A DNA stretch of 64,000 nt from Candidatus Saccharibacteria bacterium oral taxon 488 (lineage in GTDB: Bacteria; Patescibacteriota; Saccharimonadia; Saccharimonadales; Saccharimonadaceae): the NCBI GenBank assembly GCA_013099195.1, contig CP039999.1:682001-746000 (forward strand). Reading direction: 5' to 3'. Below are positions 61,025-64,000 of this stretch, one piece after another. The notes under the pieces were generated by a model that saw only the letters and a list, made by a program, of their open reading frames with translations, made no database searches and had not been told where the DNA came from. How positions within the stretch are numbered: the stretch's first letter is position 1; each line of letters starts with the position of its first letter. Made by a program: the position numbers and the translations under genes.

Positions 61025-62290
61025 ATGAGAATTTATTTTTCGGGAATTGGTGGCGTGGCGATTGGACCACTAGCAGAAATGACCATCGGCGCTGGACACG
61101 AGGTCTGTGGCTCTGACCGAGCGGCCGGCTTGATGACAGAGGCGCTCAAGCAGGCTGGCATCACGGTGTCGTTTGATCAGTCAGGCGAGTTTTTACGTAG
61201 CGAACATCAGCGAGCACCCTTTGACTGGTTCGTGTATACGGCGGCCCTGCCGGCGGATCATCCAGAGTTGGTACTGGCGAGGCAGCTGGGGATTCGCACC
61301 AGCAAGCGTGACGAGCTACTCGCTCAGATTATCGCCGACAAGCAGCTCAAGCTCATCGCCGTCACCGGTACGCACGGCAAGACGACGACGACTGGGATGC
61401 TGGTGTGGACATTGCAGCAGCTCGGCGTGCCGGTGAGCTACCTGGTTGGCTCGACGCTTAGTTTTGGCCCGAGCGGTCGGTTTGATCCGGCCAGTCAGTT
61501 TTTGGTGTATGAATGCGACGAGTTTGATCGTAATTTCCTCCACTTTTCACCGTGGCTGAGCCTCATTACCTCAGTTGATTATGACCATCCCGATACCTTT
61601 CCGACGCCAGATGATTACCGAGCGGCGTTTCGGCAATTTGGTGAGCAGTCGACGCGGGTGATCGCTTGGCGAGAGAATGCTGATGTATTTACTCCGGCCA
61701 ATGTGACAGTACTTGAGCAGACTGATCCCCAGATAACACTGGCTGGCGAACACAACCGGCGTAACGGCACGCTGGCAGCACGGGCAGCGGTGCTGGTGCG
61801 AGCGGTGGCTGCCCCTGAGATTGAGGCTGAGGCGATTATCACGGCACTCAATGCCTTTCCGGGCACCGGCCGGCGCTTTGAGAAACTGGCTGACAATCTC
61901 TACACCGATTATGGTCATCATCCGTCGGAGATTGCCGCCACGCTGCAGTTGGCTCACGAATTGAATGATCACGTAGTACTCGTCTATCAGCCACATCAAA
62001 ATATTCGCCAGCACGAGGTTCGTGAACGCTACACTGATGAGATTTTCATGCATGCTGACGAGATATATTGGCTGCCGACGTACTTGACCCGCGAAGACCC
62101 GAACCTGCCGGTGCTGACACCGGAGGAATTAACGCGCCAATTGACGACGGACAAGGTACATCTCGCGCAGCTGGATGAGGCGTTGTGGCAGGTAATTGAG
62201 CAGCAACGAGCACGCGGTGCGCTGGTACTCGGTATGGGCGCCGGGACAATCGACGGGTGGCTGCGCGAGCAGTTAGGCCGCAGCGCTTGA
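61025..62290 (+). CDS. murC: MurC/Mpl-type UDP-N-acetylmuramate ligase
   Basis: A 421-residue Mur ligase. The N-terminal loop is FSGIGGVAIGPLAEM, ATP loop VTGTHGKTTTTGMLV, then YECDEFDRNFLHFSP, LAGEHNRRNGTLAA, and YTDYGHHPSEI. This set is shared by MurC, which adds L-Ala to UDP-MurNAc, and Mpl, which recycles tripeptide. At 421 residues it is shorter than E. coli MurC. MurC is favoured because a growing cell needs it and no other is in the window. TATAAT (61013-61018) is 6 bases before the ATG. Confidence 0.8.
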   Translation: MRIYFSGIGGVAIGPLAEMTIGAGHEVCGSDRAAGLMTEALKQAGITVSFDQSGEFLRSEHQRAPFDWFVYTAALPADHPELVLARQLGIRTSKRDELLAQIIADKQLKLIAVTGTHGKTTTTGMLVWTLQQLGVPVSYLVGSTLSFGPSGRFDPASQFLVYECDEFDRNFLHFSPWLSLITSVDYDHPDTFPTPDDYRAAFRQFGEQSTRVIAWRENADVFTPANVTVLEQTDPQITLAGEHNRRNGTLAARAAVLVRAVAAPEIEAEAIITALNAFPGTGRRFEKLADNLYTDYGHHPSEIAATLQLAHELNDHVVLVYQPHQNIRQHEVRERYTDEIFMHADEIYWLPTYLTREDPNLPVLTPEELTRQLTTDKVHLAQLDEALWQVIEQQRARGALVLGMGAGTIDGWLREQLGRSA

Positions 62291-62301
62291 TCACGGTTCG
62301 C

Positions 62302-62961
62302 CTACTCGTCAGACTCACCACCAAGCGCCGCCCGGATATCGTCATACGAAAATCCTTGACGGGCTAGATACACCATAAATTTCTGCTGATTGCCGGCGTA
62401 TTTGTGGCGTTTTTTAGCGATAATTTTTCGCAGCTCCTCGTCATCGGAGCGGATATTTTCGCTGATTAGTTGCTCTATCGTCTCGCGCTCAATCCCCTTT
62501 TGCGCTAGTTCCAATTTTAGCCGCCTGACACTGGTGCCTTTTTGCATAAATCGATGCTCCAGCCAAAAGCGGGCAAACTTTTCATCATCGAGGTACTGTT
62601 TCTCGATCAGCCGCGCCAGCACCCGCTCGGTAATTTCTGGTTTCACGCCTGGACGCTCGGTAATTTTGCCAGTCTTTGGCGAGCGCTTTTTGGTTGGCCT
62701 GGTTTTACGCCACAAATAATCGCGCATTTCTTTAACCGAGCGCGGCCGCGTCAAGCAATACTCCATGGCCCGGGCGTACAACTTACCAAACTGGCTCTCG
62801 TCCTCTAGCGCCGTCAGTTCTTCGTCAGTATATTCGCGCCCGACCTTCAGCCCCAGCTCGCCCACCTGAAAGACGTCGAGGCTAAAGCGATACTCGCCAT
62901 CAACACTCACGTTAACGCGGTTTTTGTCGCGAATCTGAAGCGAGATGTCAGTGATTTTCAT
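62302..62961 (-). CDS. recX: Regulatory protein RecX
   Basis: A 219-residue helical RecX, which limits RecA filament growth. The three tandem helical repeats are recognisable (RAMEYCLTRPRSVKEMRDYL, LARLIEKQYLDDEKFARFWL, RQGFSYDDIRAAL). A 20-residue Lys-rich insertion (RKTRPTKKRSPKTGKITERP) lies between the first two. TATAAT (62968-62973) is 6 bases before the ATG. Next to recA on the same strand, separated by one gene. Confidence 0.9.
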   Translation of the reverse strand: MKITDISLQIRDKNRVNVSVDGEYRFSLDVFQVGELGLKVGREYTDEELTALEDESQFGKLYARAMEYCLTRPRSVKEMRDYLWRKTRPTKKRSPKTGKITERPGVKPEITERVLARLIEKQYLDDEKFARFWLEHRFMQKGTSVRRLKLELAQKGIERETIEQLISENIRSDDEELRKIIAKKRHKYAGNQQKFMVYLARQGFSYDDIRAALGGESDE

Positions 62962-63008
62962 GAAGCTATTATAGCGCGAAGGCGGCGGGCTCGCTACTAG
63001 CAGGGACT

Positions 63009-63533
63009 CTACTCAACCACCTCAACAACCTTACCATGCACGCCGTTGTAGCAAGCAGCGGCACGTGGCTCGATGATAACCGGTAGTTGCCCTGGAATAG
63101 CGCTCATATTAACGTCGTCCAGCGTACCGGCCTCGACGCAACCAAGCGTGATGTGCGGGCGGAACCCATCAACATCCAACCCTGGGTGAATACCATCCAA
63201 TGCCGCGAGTAATTGCTGGCGCGCCTCAACCATCCAGGTAGTTTTCTGCGTGCGTAGCTCCACCCAAACACAGTTGCCTGCTTTATCTGGCAGGAAATTA
63301 ACTCCATCAAGCACCAACTTATCGAGGACGGGTAGCGCCGCAGCAGCTGCTTTGAGACGTGGCATATCCTGCTCAGTCACATTAATCAGTGTCACGTGTG
63401 GGATAAACTCACCAAAGTCAAGGTTCATTTTTTCTGACAACTCGCGAAGATATGCGTTTTGCTCATCATCAAAGACGAGGCTGACTGACGCCATATGTTT
63501 TTCGACTGGATATGCGGTTTCTGCTGCGCGCAT
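63009..63533 (-). CDS. 2H phosphoesterase (2'-5' RNA ligase/LigT-like)
   Basis: A 174-residue protein with two HxT motifs, FIPHVTLINV and FRPHITLGCV, which form the active site of 2H phosphoesterases. Members hydrolyse cyclic phosphates, for example in tRNA splicing or ADP-ribose 1'',2''-cyclic phosphate processing; the substrate is unknown. Its ATG overlaps the recA stop (TAATG), so it is translated with recA. The first 14 residues may not be part of the fold. Confidence 0.85.
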   Translation of the reverse strand: MRAAETAYPVEKHMASVSLVFDDEQNAYLRELSEKMNLDFGEFIPHVTLINVTEQDMPRLKAAAAALPVLDKLVLDGVNFLPDKAGNCVWVELRTQKTTWMVEARQQLLAALDGIHPGLDVDGFRPHITLGCVEAGTLDDVNMSAIPGQLPVIIEPRAAACYNGVHGKVVEVVE

Positions 63534-64000
63534 TAGTTTTCTCCTTCTTTTACCTTCTCCCGAACCTTCTGATCAATTTCTGCCAAAACCTCAGGATTTT
63601 CTTTCAGATACAATTTTGTCTTGTCGCGGCCTTGACCAATAGTCTCGCCGTTATATTTGTAAAAGGCACCTGACTTTTCTATGATACCATGTGTAGCTGC
63701 CAAATCCAGAATATCACCAGTTTTAGAGATGCCTTCGTTATACATAATGTCAAACTCAGCGATGCGGAACGGCGGCGCAATCTTATTCTTCACCACCTTG
63801 ATCTTGGTGCGGTTACCAAGGATATCATCGCCAACCTTAATCTGCCCAATCCGGCGAATATCCACCCGCTGCGAGGCATAAAACTTCAGCGCATTACCAC
63901 CCGTCGTGGTCTCCGGATTACCAAACATCACGCCAATCTTCATGCGGATCTGGTTAATGAAAATCACCGTCGCCTTCGACTTGTTGATGATACCAGTCAG
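63533..64000 (-). CDS. recA: Recombinase RecA, C-terminal part (5' end beyond the window)
   Basis: 156 codons are visible, from within the core to the stop. [20 protein letters not shown] with [20 protein letters not shown] are the conserved L2-region residues of RecA; the C-terminal domain continues with [20 protein letters not shown] and ends in a basic/acidic tail (REKVKEGEN). It catalyses strand exchange and SOS coprotease activity. Partial at the window end. Confidence 0.95.
   Translation of the reverse strand: MTGIINKSKATVIFINQIRMKIGVMFGNPETTTGGNALKFYASQRVDIRRIGQIKVGDDILGNRTKIKVVKNKIAPPFRIAEFDIMYNEGISKTGDILDLAATHGIIEKSGAFYKYNGETIGQGRDKTKLYLKENPEVLAEIDQKVREKVKEGEN

Overview
The window looks like a chromosomal segment of a Patescibacteria/Candidate Phyla Radiation bacterium, most likely Candidatus Saccharibacteria (TM7). 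This is an inference from gene content, from gene order and from tight packing with many 1-4 base overlaps. TGA is used as a stop codon, so this is not a TGA-recoding lineage. Most of the window is housekeeping: recombination (ruvC-ruvA, ruvB, recX, recA), translation (aspS, trmB, tilS, lepA, four tRNAs), proteostasis (hrcA-grpE, dnaK, dnaJ, ftsH), cell wall (class A PBP, murJ, murC-like, a MurD2/MurL pair), competence (comEC) and many small membrane or secreted proteins of unknown role.

Layout. 1-8 kb: a wHTH-Nudix protein, a CYTH-kinase fusion, trmB and mscS divergent from one shared TATA box, small envelope proteins, a cluster-less MutY, an alpha/beta hydrolase, a VIT-family protein and a Nudix protein. 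8-17.7 kb: an SDR enzyme under a textbook MerR-type promoter, aspS, ruvB, HIT, a membrane-anchored metzincin, and the ruvC-PBP1A-ruvA operon. 17.8-27.8 kb: a lamin-tail surface protein with Cys repeats, yebC, comEC, tRNA-Lys, DUF192, a RimK/RimB-like pair beside a decayed ATP-grasp gene, and a DUF1704 carboxypeptidase-like protein. 27.8-34 kb: the heat-shock block with four CIRCE elements; in three promoters the -35 hexamer lies inside the CIRCE spacer. 34-45.4 kb: LssY_C protein, gmk, a disordered basic protein, a deoxyribonucleotidase, and tilS-ftsH-murJ-lepA. lepA is broken in two by a 1.3-kb segment and also carries an in-frame palindrome-rich insert. 45.4-52.8 kb: SGNH hydrolase, an operon with a free ATP-cone and a flavoprotein lacking its redox cysteines, MurD2-MurL, CutA, initiator tRNA and an FtsB-like protein. 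52.8-59.4 kb: an accessory island. Its right part (about 56.4-59.4 kb) is clearly GC-richer and codes for an XRE regulator, an ImmA/IrrE-type peptidase and a large serine recombinase; it reads like actinobacterial DNA. 59.4-64 kb: small proteins, a MurC-like ligase, recX, a 2H phosphoesterase and recA running off the end.

A recurring signal is a -10 hexamer (TATAAT-like) only 6-7 bases before the start codon at about 19 backbone genes, which predicts leaderless mRNAs and fixes several start codons. Other genes, often internal to operons, have clear Shine-Dalgarno sequences. No rRNA genes, CRISPR arrays or insertion sequences were seen.
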